From NCBI GenBank assembly GCA_024364735.1, contig JAGFNQ010002300.1:380534-444533 (forward strand): a stretch of 64,000 nt of DNA, given 5' to 3'. This DNA is from Boesenbergia rotunda (Eukaryota; Streptophyta; Magnoliopsida; Zingiberales; Zingiberaceae). Of this stretch, positions 1 to 12,600 are shown one piece after another. Below the pieces are notes generated by a model. That model did no database searches, had not been told where the DNA came from, and saw only the letters and a list, made by a program, of their open reading frames with translations. The position numbers were made by a program, and so were the translations under genes. How positions within the stretch are numbered: the stretch's first letter is position 1; every line of letters starts with the position of its first letter.

Positions 1-1250
1 GATTAATACTATTTATAGTCATTGTCAATTTTTTCTTATGTGAATTTTTTTTCAATCGACATGTTGTAGAAAATTATTTTTGGTATTTAGGAGCAAATCA
101 ATGGATTGAATAACTTGTACTATATCAATTACTTCGCATCATATGTTATACTTGAAGATCTACTAGAAAAGATTTTAAGTATATTAGAGTGTGTTATTAA
201 GAAAAAATATTGAGATATGACTTTAAAATAATATGGATAAGTATTTAGATGATTAATAAATATTAGTGATCAAGCATGTGGCAATATAATATATAAATAT
301 GTGTAAATTTTATCTCACCCTAAGATTAAAATTTATTTAGTTAAAATTTAAAATTTTAATTTTGAAACTTCTAAAATATAATTTTAAATTAAAATTTGAT
401 AAATTATTTTTTAAAATTTTAATTTTGAATTAAAATTTGAATTTTCTTTTTAAGATTTATAATTATAGATTTATCTTTTGATTTTTTTTGAAATTTATTA
501 TTTTATTATTTTAATTTTTAGAATTTTAAAGAGAAGTTGAAATTACTAATAAATCTTAAATTTTTTTCGATATGAAAAAAAAATATTAATATAATTTAAT
601 TTTGGATTTAGTGAATTAATTGAGAGTAGATGAAAAGTAAAAACGATTTAATTAGTAATATATGATTAAATTTAAATTTAATGTTATAAGAGGATTTATA
701 TAGTCAATAGATAAAAAAAAGATGGGAAAGAAAATAAAATCTAAACTTATGTAATAACAAGTTTTAAATAATTAACCCAAATTATGAAAAACAATAATTT
801 TGTCATAGTTTAAATTCTAAAACGCCATAAAATCTAAAACGCATGAACAAAATTAGAAATCGATTGACCTTTATTTTCTAACGGTTTAAAACCTATTAAA
901 CAAATTTATTTATTACTACAACGTTTAAGTATGGTCGGTCCGACCAAATTAATACCTAGATTCAGGTTCATTTAATTCGCTTTCAAATCTGACCAAACAC
1001 GATCTATCGATTAAAATATACTGCCTTATTAATACTGTTTTACACCATTAAGAAAAAATATAGTATGAAATTGATAAATACATAGGTAGAGGTTTATAGA
1101 GATAATAAAATTTCTTATCGACTTTCGACCCTTCTCCTCCGATGACTATGATTATTATCTAAGTCAAGCTTAAAATGAATCAAGTTTCTTAGATTATTTT
1201 TTATGAGTTGATTTTAATTCATTTAAATATTATTTTAGACAATGTTTGAT
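1..1250. other. AT-rich intergenic DNA, no gene seen
   Basis: Very AT-rich sequence with many short T and A runs and no open frame resembling a protein. I see no RNA gene or element ends here. Confidence 0.6.
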
Positions 1251-1262
1251 AAGGATAATCTG

Positions 1263-1624
1263 GCCCTCGGGTTATGATGTAACAGAAAGAAATTAGTCGC
1301 TTAGGCATTTACTATTTGATCCTCAACTAAGGTGTATTTTATAAGAATTTTTTTTTTTCTAAATGAGGTGCAAACCCTCGGATGTGAGCTTCTAGACCAC
1401 CTGCTATGAGCACTTTCCGATTTACCTTGATGGTCGGTGGAAAACTTCCGTGGGACCGGATCGATCGTCTGAGATTTGACGTTACCCAAACTTCTTAATC
1501 AATTTTTTTTTTTGACAAGGGTAATCCGATTTACCTGATGGTCGATGAAAAACTTCCATGAGACTAGATCGATCGTCTGAGATTTGACGTTACCCAAACT
1601 TTTTAATCAATTTTTTTTTTTGAC
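1263..1624 (+). mobile_element. tRNA-derived SINE (family A, copy 1) with tandemly duplicated 3' part
   Basis: The body matches two other copies in this window (near 54503 and 55328): a tRNA-like head (weak A box after GGGTTATGATGTA, B-box-like TTTGATCCTC) followed by a shared tail with CTTCTAGAC and TGATGGTCGGTGG. It is flanked by the 12-bp direct repeat AAGGATAATCTG at 1251-1262 and 1625-1636, a convincing target-site duplication. The 3' segment starting CCGATTTACC occurs twice in tandem (about 1417-1525 and 1526-1624), each copy ending in a long T run. Confidence 0.75.
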
Positions 1625-1636
1625 AAGGATAATCTG

Positions 1637-1843
1637 CTTTATAATGTAATCAAGATTATATTATAATATTGATTACTTTGTTTGATACAATTTGAAAATT
1701 GTAATATAATATAATCTGAGTTAAAAAAATTAATAAAATTTTATAATCTAAATTACAAAACCAACAACATATTACATTTTAAGTCAAATTACATTATAAA
1801 TTTGATTGCATTACTATTAATCAAACATAACCTTAATAAATTA

Positions 1844-1883
<40 letters not shown>

Positions 1884-2242
1884 CACCAAACTTATATTTA
1901 CCAACTGCATCAGCCTGGACGAACACAATCTATCTACCAATCTATATAAGAAGACTACTTTTACATATAAAAAAAGTTCATTAAAAGAAAAAGAACAGAG
2001 CATTAAAGTGGATTAATTCAAAATGTTCTTCTGCAGTAACAATTGCAATGGCTATACTTGATAACCATAGAGACCTTAATAAGCCTAAGAAAAGACTTGC
2101 TAGCTGCTCTATTTTAAACCTACAAGAGTTGAAATATCATGGACAAAGCCAAAGAATCTGAACAGATTAATGCTACAAGAACTTAAACCACACTAACATG
2201 AAGCCTTGTGAGTGACACTAGCAACGGTACACTAACTGAACC
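1637..2242. other. Downstream flank of the receptor kinase gene, with (TA)n microsatellite
   Basis: Contains a TA dinucleotide run at about 1850-1882 and then AT-rich sequence that probably includes the 3' UTR of the minus-strand kinase gene ending at 2243. No further gene is visible. Confidence 0.5.
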
Positions 2243-4536
2243 TCACTGAGGGGGTGCTGGTGTCGGCGTCGAGGCTTCTGTCGAAGTCCAGTTGCCGCCG
2301 TCAAACCTTCTCAGTCCTTCGATCATCCGCACCACTTCTGGCATCTTTGGCCTCCTGTCTGGTGCCCTCGCGACGCAGCTCATTGCAATCTGAAGTGTCT
2401 CAAGCATCTCTTCTTCTATATTCGGATACCGCATCAGCTCCACATCGAAAACTTCTGCAGTCCATTCTTCGCGGACGACAGACTGAACCCATCGGACTAG
2501 GTGGATGACCTCGTCACCCCCGCCTACTATCTGGATGGGCGATTTGCCTGTGAGCAGCTCCAGTAGTAGAACACCGAAGCTGTAGACATCAGATGCTTGT
2601 GATGCTTTTCTGGTATCAACCATCTCCGGCGCACGGTAACCAGCAGTTCGAGAGACAGGCGGGATCATCGGATTGATGATGGATGGCAAGCCCAGGTCAG
2701 AGACGCAACCGAATTGCAGGTCGTTGAGGAAAACATTGGACGACTTGATGTTTCCATGAACAAGCTTGCCGTTGTTTTCGGTGTGAATGCGCACAATTCC
2801 TCTTGCAGCTCCAAGTGCCATTTTAAGCCTGGTTTCCCAGTCAAGGGGTATTCTGTCTTGCCCTCTCTTCCCTACAACCACAATGTATGATGCATCATAT
2901 AAAAGCAATACTACAGCAATGTACCATTGCACCAAAAATCCTAGACCAAAGGGAAGAACAAGTTAAATACAAACTTCTTGCAGTTCTACACAATCTTGGG
3001 AAGATTGAAACACAACTGAAAGATACATGATCATAGATGTAAGTAATAACTTGTTTCCTGCAGAATCCACTGCATGGATACAAATCATCATTTTAGACTA
3101 GTCATGGAAGAAAAGAAACATAAAGTTAATTAGTTGTTAAGATCTACTTGAACCAACAAGACAAACAACTAAATACTAACTCTTTGCTGTATTTGAAACT
3201 GAAGCATCAGAAACTATGCAACAACAAAAAAAAAATTGAAATGAAGAACTTTAGCAGTTAACTAAGTGAAAATGGTGGAAGCTATACCATGTAACAAGGA
3301 AGAGACACTCCCCTGGCTATAGTAGTCATACACAGTAAGCTTCTCGTCTTTGGAGTAGTAGTATCCTTTCAGCTCCACCACATTCTCATGTTTTATCCTC
3401 CCTACTACCTCCATCAGCTGCTCGAAATCTCTCTTGCCAACACTAGCATCCTTCAATCGCTTGACCACCACCGTCGTTGCGTCCTCCAGAACTGCTTTGT
3501 ATGCAGTTCCAAATGTGCCCTTGCCTAAAACCTCAGCAGAAGCCCTCAGCAGATCTTCTAGATCAAAAGCAAAGGTACAGCCCTCAAAGAAGACTAGCCG
3601 GTTGTTTGCGTCTTCTTTGCGAGCAACAGCCTTCTCCGGTGAACGGTCCCCTTTTGACCTTTTTCCTGAGACATAATTCTCTTCGTCCCCCCTCGAGCAG
3701 CAAAGATAGAGAAACAATGCAGCCATTAAGAAGAGTAAAGCACATCCGCCGAGTACAATGCCAAGAATTGCAGATTCACTCAATTTCTTCTTGGCTATGG
3801 ACCTTGGGGCTGGTAACGGAGCAGGCGGTAGTAGTTCGGGCGATGGTGACGGAGTGAATGGGACTATTGGTGTGAAGTCATTCCCAGCATATGACGAACT
3901 TGGATAATTTAGGAGGAATTTAGGAACTGTGCCATCAAGGTGGTTGTTGGATACGTTAACGAACTGCAAGTTGGGGAGTTCAAGATCTGGAATTTGGCCA
4001 GACAACGAGTTGTTGGAGAGGTTTAGAATGGCGAGAAGAGTTAAATTGGAGATGGAAGAGGGGATGCTGCCGTTGAAATGGTTGAAGGAGAGATCGAGCG
4101 CGCTGAGATTCTTCCAAGGCGAGAAATCAACAGGAAGCGGACCAGAAAAGCGGTTGAACCGGAGATGGAGGCCAGTGAGAGCAGTGAGGTTGGCGAAGTC
4201 CGGCGGGAACAGGCCAGAGAAACTATTCGACCGGAGGCTCAGGATCTGGAGAGCGGAGAGGCGGCTCAGAGTGTTAGGCGGGATCGGGCCGCGGAATCCA
4301 ATCCCCGGGAGGCGGAGCGAGACGACTCGGGAACCATCGGCGCTGCAGGTGACGCCAGTCCACCGGCCGCAGACCGCGGTGGCAGGACTCCAATTGAGGC
4401 TGCGGCCGTGAGGCGCGGCCGTGAGGAAGTCGAGCAACGCCTGCTTGTCCTCCGCCAGGCTACCAGCGGCGACCCCGGCGGCGAAAATCGCCAACCAGAG
4501 GGCGAAAACCACCGAAAGGGCTCGATTCAAACACAT
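2243..4536 (-). CDS. LRR receptor-like pseudokinase (probable inactive receptor kinase, At4g23740-like)
   Basis: Two coding exons, 4536-3288 and 2871-2243, joined across a 416-bp GT-AG phase-1 intron, give 625 codons plus stop. This is the usual length for the LRR-III group. Order: signal peptide (about 1-25), LRRNT_2 cap (26-60), leucine-rich repeats (about 70-205), Pro/Ser-rich stalk, one transmembrane helix (about 256-279) and a kinase-like domain from about 325. The glycine loop (GKGTFGTAYK) and the lysine in VVVKRLK are present. The catalytic loop reads HGNIK (455-459) instead of HRDLK, and the metal motif reads DLG (475-477) instead of DFG, so phosphotransfer is doubtful, as is typical for this clade. 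It probably acts at the plasma membrane as a signalling scaffold or coreceptor. The start is the ATG in frame at 4536; the frame is open slightly further upstream but without another ATG. Confidence 0.95.
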
Positions 4537-5160
4537 TTCTAACACTCGACTCGGAAATCCTTTCTCTGGCTCAACCTTTTGGCATCTACATCAACAATCC
4601 CATTTTTCCATTAGAAAAACACCCAAATCAACCAAAAAGACGCGAGTCGCCTAAACTCGAAAACTCCGTCTCTTCTCACCTCCGCAGCCAAAAAAAAAAT
4701 ACTAGAATCAAACTCCGAGATCTCAGAATAGAGCAAAATCAGGGGCAAGAGAAGATGTAGCCGTTGAGAAGCATCCCGCCGCTTGTGCTTTTTGCTCAAA
4801 AAGGTAGCGTCTGGCGCGGTCGCCGATGGCACTGAATGCAATCATTTACTCGCTCGCGTCAACTGCAAGCCCCAGCGAAGAGAGAGCGAGAAAGAAGCAA
4901 GCGTTAGCGTCGAGCATTATTATTACTCATAAAAATGCAGTAAAAATGCGGTCTTTCACCAGACGCCATGTGAGAGAGCATAGCAGAGCAGAGCAGAGCA
5001 AAACGCGGAAGAGAGAAAGAGGAGGGGAAGGCGAAGCAGAGCATACCTTGGGAAATCGCCATTGCCGAGCTCGAAGAAGCGATTTGGGGTTTACGCACGC
5101 CATCGAAAGCGATCGCCGCCTCCCCTTTTTATCGACCTTAAGATGGCGGTTAATCGCTTA
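4537..5160 (-). promoter_or_regulatory. 5' leader and promoter region of the LRR pseudokinase gene, possible 5'-UTR intron
   Basis: On the minus strand a good splice donor (CCAAG then GTATGC) lies at 5047/5046, and a pyrimidine-rich acceptor (TTGCTCTATTCTGAG) lies near 4726, so a leader intron of about 320 bp is plausible. The region is rich in GA/CT repeats. An AT-rich TCGATAAAAAGG near 5130-5140 could be the TATA element. Without transcript data the exact start is unknown. Confidence 0.45.
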
Positions 5161-6860
5161 AAATAAAGGAGGATTAAAGCGCAAAAAAGAACATAATCAG
5201 GAAATTCCGTTTCGCTTCAAAACGCTACCCGACAGCACCCACCGTCTGTGTTTCTCACTCTTCGTGGACCCCAAGTACTAAGCATATCAATAACAAGGTA
5301 ACAGAGGGTAGATCTGGACGGGTACCGAATGCGTATTTATAAACCAGTTTCTTCTTTTAGTTGAGCCCTTTAAATAGTATAATTTTACATATATAACCTT
5401 CCAGCTACCGTCTACCATATTTTTGATTTAAAGTTAAAAAAAGCATTAACAACCATGGGTCACTTTTCTTAAAATCGCTCTAATATTTTCAAAATATTTA
5501 AAAGAACCCTTAACTTTCAAATTTCCAAAGGTATTCTGAGGCATTATAAGTTTTTATTCAAGACTTTTCTAATACAATAATTATATTATAATGGATAAGA
5601 TTACGTGTTAAGTTAATATATATATATATATATATATATGATATCTTAATTATAAAAAATAAAATATAATCAGTGATAGATAATTAAAATTATTAATAAT
5701 TATTTAGAGAGGAGAATTGTAAAAGGCCATTTTTAGAAAGAAAATAAATTTTAAAAGGGGAAATGAAATTTTCTAAATGATGATTTAGATATACTGAAAA
5801 TATAAAGTTTAGATGGTAAATATAAATTAATCAACAAATGTGGCTCATTCTTATCAATTGAGACAAATTTTATATTATATATATATTGGGTCAAAACTAG
5901 TACTATTCGATCAAATCAATCAAATTACAAATTTTGTACATTTTTATATATTTTAAAAATATAATAAATATAACAACTAATAAATTTGAGATCTTTTTGA
6001 TACACTAAAAATTATTGTGTAAAAAGTATTTGTCATTATATAGCTTGCTTCGTTCGTTTGAAAATATAGTGTAATTTGGCAAATTGGGGGGAAATCATTT
6101 AAGGATTTAATTGCAATTTATAATTTAGATAAAATTACTAATTTTAATTTAACTATAATTTGTCTTTTAAATTGAATAAATTTTATTAATAGTTTCGCTA
6201 AAATTATTTTTTGGGACCAAATCTATTTTGATAAATTGTTAGGGTTTATGAGATTGGCGGGTGAATGGATTTGAATTTTTTTTAGAAAAAAATTAAGAAA
6301 AAAAAGCTGAAAAAAAAAAGAAAAAGTGAAAGCTTAGAGGTGACTTTAGTGGCAGTAGTAGTGCAGTCTGTCTCGTTTACTTTTTCTTTTTTTCTTTTAC
6401 TTTTTTTTCTTTTATTAATTTTTAATTTTACTTTTACCTTTTCAAAATTATAATTGTTCTTGGATATAATTTTATTTTCTTATCATCTAATTTACGGGCA
6501 TAGCAATCATTTTCTTATAATTGTTCTTGTAAAATTATCAACATTATTAAGTTATTTAAGAAAAAATTGACAGGAAAAGCACTTGATAACATTTTAAGAG
6601 TTAACAGAGAAATAATAACATTGCTATTTCATTTAGTAAAATTATAAGATTTTTGGAATTCTAGGAAGTATTTTGATGATCTTAGAAGTTTAGGTCAACT
6701 AGCAGAATAGGTAGATTTCAAAGGGCGAACTGAAATTCTCTCGATTGGGTTGGTTGAGCAATAATAAATAGTATAGATCATGAGATATAAGAGAAAGTGA
6801 GCATGTTCGATTAGGAAAATGATATGTTCAGTGAAAAATTTAATAAATAATGTGATATTT
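5161..6860. other. AT-rich intergenic DNA
   Basis: AT-rich, with a TA run at about 5615-5639 and oligo-A/T stretches near 6285-6420. No gene, RNA or element ends recognised. Confidence 0.55.
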
Positions 6861-6865
6861 TATAT

Positions 6866-6975
6866 GCAGCGATCCCTGACGGGTTCATCGTGCCTCTCAC
6901 GGTATAATATGATTCGGAGCGACGGTCGGAGGCCGTCGATGGTGTCCGAATGATAATCAGACGTATACATATAAA
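6866..6975. repeat. Partial copy of the GC-rich foldback family
   Basis: A GC-rich block beginning GCGATCCCTGACGGGTTCA resembles the right arm of the foldback element at 7250-7632 (GGCGATCCCTGACGGCTTCA followed by a GGTATA...TTCGG... motif). It looks like a single arm of the same family, embedded in AT-rich DNA. Confidence 0.55.
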
Positions 6976-7249
6976 ATGTCATATTATTAACTGAACGTTT
7001 CATTAAATTTTTTTACTGAGTAAATCATAACTCGTTCGATTATCTACTGCTGATACAAATTTGGAGGAAAAATTTAGGACCAAGTAGTCGTGAGCTGAAA
7101 TATCTATGGATAAATAAAAAATAAAAAATCCGAATTTAGTTTCACAAATGAAATATCGATTCAACGTGGACGGTCTTACAGAAACTAAGCTGTCAATCAA
7201 GATGGTCCGTCATGAGTTAAACATTCATCATCTTGATGCTTAGAAGTTA

Positions 7250-7632
7250 GAGTAATGATTGATAAGTGAATTTGAGAGAGTGAATGGGAGAGTGAATGAT
7301 GTCCAGCTAATGTGCACATATTCGATCGACGATCGGACACCACCGGCGGCCTCTGATTGTCGTCCCGAATCAAACTATACCTTAGGAGGACGGTGAACTC
7401 GTCAGGATCGTCGGCAACGGTGAACCCATCGAAATCGACGGTCAATGATGCGAGATCGCAATTGTGGCGATCCCTGACGGCTTCACCGTGCCCCCCAGGG
7501 TATAGTTTGGTTCGGGATGGCGACCGAAAGCCACCGGTGGTGTTCGATCGTCGATCGGACGTGTATACAATAACTGCCGCGTCATTCACTCTCCCATTCA
7601 CTCTCCCAAATTTACTCTCCCTATCATCACTC
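7250..7632. repeat. Foldback (inverted-repeat) element
   Basis: The two halves are inverted copies of each other. The left arm begins AGAGTAATGATTGATAAG and has two GAGAGTGAATG motifs; the right arm, read on the minus strand, begins AGAGTGATGATAGGGAG and has the same two motifs. Further in, the pairing continues through the CGATCGACGATCGGAC and CCACCGG blocks. The spacer is about 70 bp. It is a MITE-like or foldback structure without coding capacity; the open frames seen here on both strands are by-products of the palindrome. Confidence 0.8.
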
Positions 7633-7639
7633 TAGAAGT

Positions 7640-9400
7640 TAACCGACGAGCCTATTAAAAATGTTTTAAAAACTTATATTTTCAATATTTCATTTCGGGA
7701 AAATTTCGGCAAGCATATGTATCGAAAAACATATATTTTTAATATAAATAGACACAAATAAATATTCGTATTGGATGAAAAATATTATTATTATTTTAAA
7801 ATTATAATAAAGAAAGATAATAAATAGATAAAAAATTTAATTATATGTGTTTCTCAATCCGCGGGCCAACCCAAGCCCGCCGCAGACCTAGGCAAGTCGG
7901 CCCGCTACAAGCTTGGGTTGATAAAATTTCAACTCGACCCAATTAAATTGTTTAGCGGAGAAGACTAACTCGACATACTCAACTTATATTGACGACTCTA
8001 AGAGGGACGACGAAGACCACGGAAGTCAACTGCAGACGATTTACTACAATGCTTCCATAATTTACCATTGAAGACCGATAAAAAATTTCTATGAGACCAA
8101 ACTGTCTCCCGAATTAATTGAATGGTAAGAGCGGTTATTTTATATATATATATATATAAATTAAAAACAAAAAATAAATAATAAGACGGAACACAACAAT
8201 TTGAACAATAATCCAACAGTACGAACAAAAATCAATACTATTAAAATATACAAAATAAAAAAAATACAATTTAATTCATATATTATTATTGCATGGGGAG
8301 CAGCAGTATCATTCCAGCTGCCAAATTCCTTCTCATTTGTCCCCATCTCTACTATAGTACTAGTCAATCTAGGGAAAACTTCAGATTGCTCCCTAGAGTT
8401 TATCAATTTGCCCTTTAGATTTAACATCAAAATGTTATTAGCTTTAGATTGGAAGTTCAATTTGGCCTTTAGATTTCCAACACAAATGTCCAATTTATTG
8501 ATGTATATCTATCTATTTTCATATTAAGCTCAATCCAAAACTTAAGCATAGTGCTAGACTACATACAATAAAAGATTAGACCCTTCGATCAAATTGTTGT
8601 TATTACTTAAAATGCTAATTGTGATTAACTTGGTTTTCCTATGATGAGTAGACCAATCGACGAATCAATGTCTCAATCAACCAATTGGTCGGTCGATCCA
8701 ACCACTAAACCAGTAACCTAACACTAGTCCAATTCAATTTTCATAATTATTTTTTCATACTAAGCACTAGGAATCTCTAACTTAAAGAAGGAAGTCAATA
8801 AACAATTTTGGTTAGAGTTGTTGCGGCATCCCTCACACCTACTAGCCACGTCGCAGAACTACCATTTTGACTCCAACTAATCACTTAAACTTTTCTATAT
8901 TCTAATCATTGCAATTATTAGTCAACTAAAAAAGAAATGATTGCCATTATTGGATTTAAACTAGTTTAGCGTAGTGGAAAGTTGCTAAAGTTGTGCCTTA
9001 AGATATTGCCACAAATGAGTACCTGATTTGGACTACTCAACAGCTGCTGAGAGATATTGGTAGTGGGCAGATCATTCCACTTGCCACTCTGAGCCCTAAA
9101 AGATCAGCAAAAGAACAGGTAGAGAGTTTATCACTTCCATGGAGAAATATCAAATCATGATAAGGAAACAAAAGTGTTTTTGATCTGATCAAAAACTTGA
9201 CTCTTTACCTTTTGCGAAATCTATCTTCTCCACATCTCTGTTTTGTGGTAGGTGAGGAGGATCATTTGTACAAGAGATCTGCAAATTGTAACAATTCAGA
9301 AGAAGATTCAATCGAATGAGAGATTTGCACGTAACTTCGGGTTTTAAAAGTTCCTGCAAACAGATTCAAGTGAGAAACTATGACTAGTGATGGGAGTAAT
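7640..9400. other. Intergenic DNA with a dispersed repeat and no gene
   Basis: Around 7855-8000 is a block starting GCGGGCCAACCCAAGCCCGCC that recurs near 49120-49295, so it is a dispersed repeat. The rest is AT-rich. The part nearest 9400 may belong to the 3' UTR of the BTB gene, but this cannot be settled here. Confidence 0.5.
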
Positions 9401-9676
9401 CCTTGACAGAAGCTCCATCTGAACTAAATAGATTGTGAATTATGCGGGTCAAAATTAAAATGACATGATCCATCCAGCAATTGATCTAAGGATGTAAACC
9501 CAATAGGAGCAGAATAACAAGATCAAGAGGACTTTCAAGATTCCTCCAACACACAACTGTTGCAGCTTTGCGAGTGCAGTATTACATAAAACCATAACTT
9601 GATGTAGAGTTTTGAGGAGTAGAGTACAGTAACATGGACAGATTGACATGAACTAGCACTCAACCCTAACTATCGA

Positions 9677-12600
9677 TCATTGCAAAGGTGGTTGAGGCTG
9701 TTTGATGGTCAATTCAGCTCTCAAGTGAAGGGTGCCGTTGATGAAGTAGGGGCTATCTTCAGCGATGAAAGAACTCCACTGTATGCCAAATAAGTTCCGG
9801 TAGCCCACTGCCTTCCCGCCGGTAAAAGTGTAGAAGCCTTTGTACTTGCTCACAAATTCTCCAGATGGATTAGTTCTTGCGGCGAACTCATATTCTACTG
9901 TGAAGCTGATGGAGCCTTTCTCTTGCATCCCTAGGAAAAGGCCAAAGCAGTGGAATGAACTCTGCTGATCCAAGTTGCAATGAGCCGAGAGGAAGAAGCC
10001 CTGGCCACCCAAATGGAATGCCTGAGAGTAGACCCTCCCTGACGGAAACAGTTTGGCACACTCCTCCCTCTTGAGATCCAGGTAGACAATGCATTGAGGG
10101 TGTGGCTTATCAAATTCCACCACCTTCAGTGGACGATACTTGTAAGCCCTCTCCACAAAACGCTTGTGATTTAACTCGTCAGCAGCAAGGGCCCGCTGCC
10201 TGTGAGGAGCCTCGGCCTTAAAGAAGAGTGCTTCAGTTACTAATTTGGAAGCAAGGTCGTGATCCAGGTCATTGCATGTGAGGACTTTTCTGAGTTTCCT
10301 GCAAGTCATATGAGAAAAACGGATATGGTGAAGCAGGCGAGAACTCAAAATTTCACGTCGTTCTTCCAACAGTGTGTATTGTGCGCGCGCCCACTTGAGA
10401 ACGAAGTCATATATAGCATCTTCTGATGCCACTTGGAGGTCATCACTAGAAAGAATAGCCTCAATGCCAGAAAGGGGAAGACTCATCATTTCATCTTGGA
10501 ACCTGAAATAGATAGTTCCAAGTTCCAGGTTTAGTATTAGGATTAGTATTTTTCAAGGCTAAATGTTGTATAAAATGTTGACTCACTTGTTAATGTCTTT
10601 ATAACTATTGGCAAGGAAATCTTTAGCAGCATCAGTCAAAGGTTGGACAGCGGAAGCCATCGAAACACTGCAAGGTAGATCCAGATACAACAATGCAGAT
10701 TCTGTTGTCATGGGCAAGCTTCTTAGTAACTGACTACAGTGCCGCATGCATGAAACAACCTCAAACTTATCAGCAGCCATCAGCACATCCAAAAGAAGTG
10801 TTGCAGATGTAGTCGACAGCTTTCCACTGTACATAAAACTCAAGAGCTCCATGAGAGCAGCTTCCTCTGTTTAAATTAAAAAGGAAAAGGATGAAGGTTT
10901 ATGTTCAGCAACAGGTACAAGTGGAAACCAGAAGGAAATCAAACCAATCAACAATGCAACGGAAAATAAGAAAAATACATTAAGAGAACAGAATGAGAAG
11001 TGGGGCTAGACTGACCAATTCTAGTGGATCCAACCAAATAACCAATCACATGAAATTCAATTTTGATGATTCAGTGGAGAAACAAATTTACATATTTACA
11101 ACCAAAAGAATCACCAATTTAATGGGATTTCGACATTGTTTAACAAACTAATGGATTATAATATTTTCATGCAATTTTTTTTGGGATCTACCATATCCTA
11201 TGGTGCTAATAATTTAATATGTTGCAATACTTGCAGGTGAATATAGGGCTTTCTTGCCTGTAATAATGACCCTTACCCCACTTTGCATTAACAAAAGACC
11301 TTCATGACCGCCCCATCAGAACTTCCTGTGTAGATCAATTAGCTAGAGAGGTTGTAAGTAGCACATACTGCTGAGCCAAACCACAACAGACTTATTTTTA
11401 ATGGCTTCTTCTACTGACAACTTATGATCTTAAGTTGTCCATGTGAACCATAAAAGAATAGTTGATATCCAAGTTGATAGTTGGGAAGCCTATGCCTGGC
11501 AACAAATTTGAGACTATAGGCCGTTCACAAAGATTCCACACCATTTGTTTTAGACAATCTCACATGTAATTAGATAATCTGTCCCAATTAAATTGATAAA
11601 AACTCCTTGATCAGTTGTCCCAACATGGCTCCTTGATCAAAAGCTCTAACTTATTATCTTTTCATCCAACTAGGTTTCTAACAAAATCTGCAGCTCCTCG
11701 GTGCCAAATATTTCTTCTGAGGAATCGTGTAGCATATCTTATTATGTGGGGATGTAGATGTATCTCCTCAACCTTTGTATATTCACCTCTCTGTATCATG
11801 AACCATAGCAGAGTTCTCCAATTCATATTTGCATTCCCCTTTAATTACTTTTGATCATTAATGCATTTGTATGCTTCTAGTTTCTTCTTATGAAATAAAG
11901 TTTTTTTTACTAGCATTGTGCACACTTGCATATGAGGAAAAGTGACAGGTCAAGCCCCAAAAGATTAAAGTGTCAATTTTAATGTTCACCTGATAAAGTT
12001 GATTACTTACAAACTTAAAATGAAGCAGCACTCGTTTTAACTAGAACCTCTAAGTTTAGGGAAATAGAATGCAAAGAAATCCTATCATATATTAAGAATC
12101 TTGCATCTAATTAGAATGCCCATTATAAATTGCAAAGGAAATCCTATCATGCCTCAAGCATCTTATCACAATATATAAGAGCAACAATCATATCCTTGAG
12201 ACAAATTCAACTCTAAAGAATACTACAATAAATATAATGCCAATTAGTTCTCTAATTTTGTGATCCTGAAGAAAACTGTATATCTTAAACAAATGAAAGA
12301 GGTAGAGAATGTGATGTGAATTTCCTTGATTCAAAAATCTCAAGGAATTATAAAGTACTAAACGGGCAAGTGAACACAATGATATGCCTTGGAATCCATA
12401 TGAGCATGCATTGAACAAAACTTTGATGTGCCTTGAAATTACCTGATTCATTGATTCTTAGTGTCGCATGTCGCAGATCAGATTCTTTCATGCCATTCGA
12501 AAAAAGCTAATATCAAATATAGGGAAATAAATTCCACATCAGTAAAGATGATCAAAAAAATTTTCAAGTATGGCAGTATCAGGCACTAGTATCAGACACT

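Noticed and set aside
3434..4542. Several plus-strand open frames over the receptor kinase gene
   Set aside because: Antisense shadows of the GC-rich first exon; no domain content.
7197..7635. Overlapping open frames of 134 and 92 codons on opposite strands
   Set aside because: They lie in the foldback element and are mirror images of its arms.
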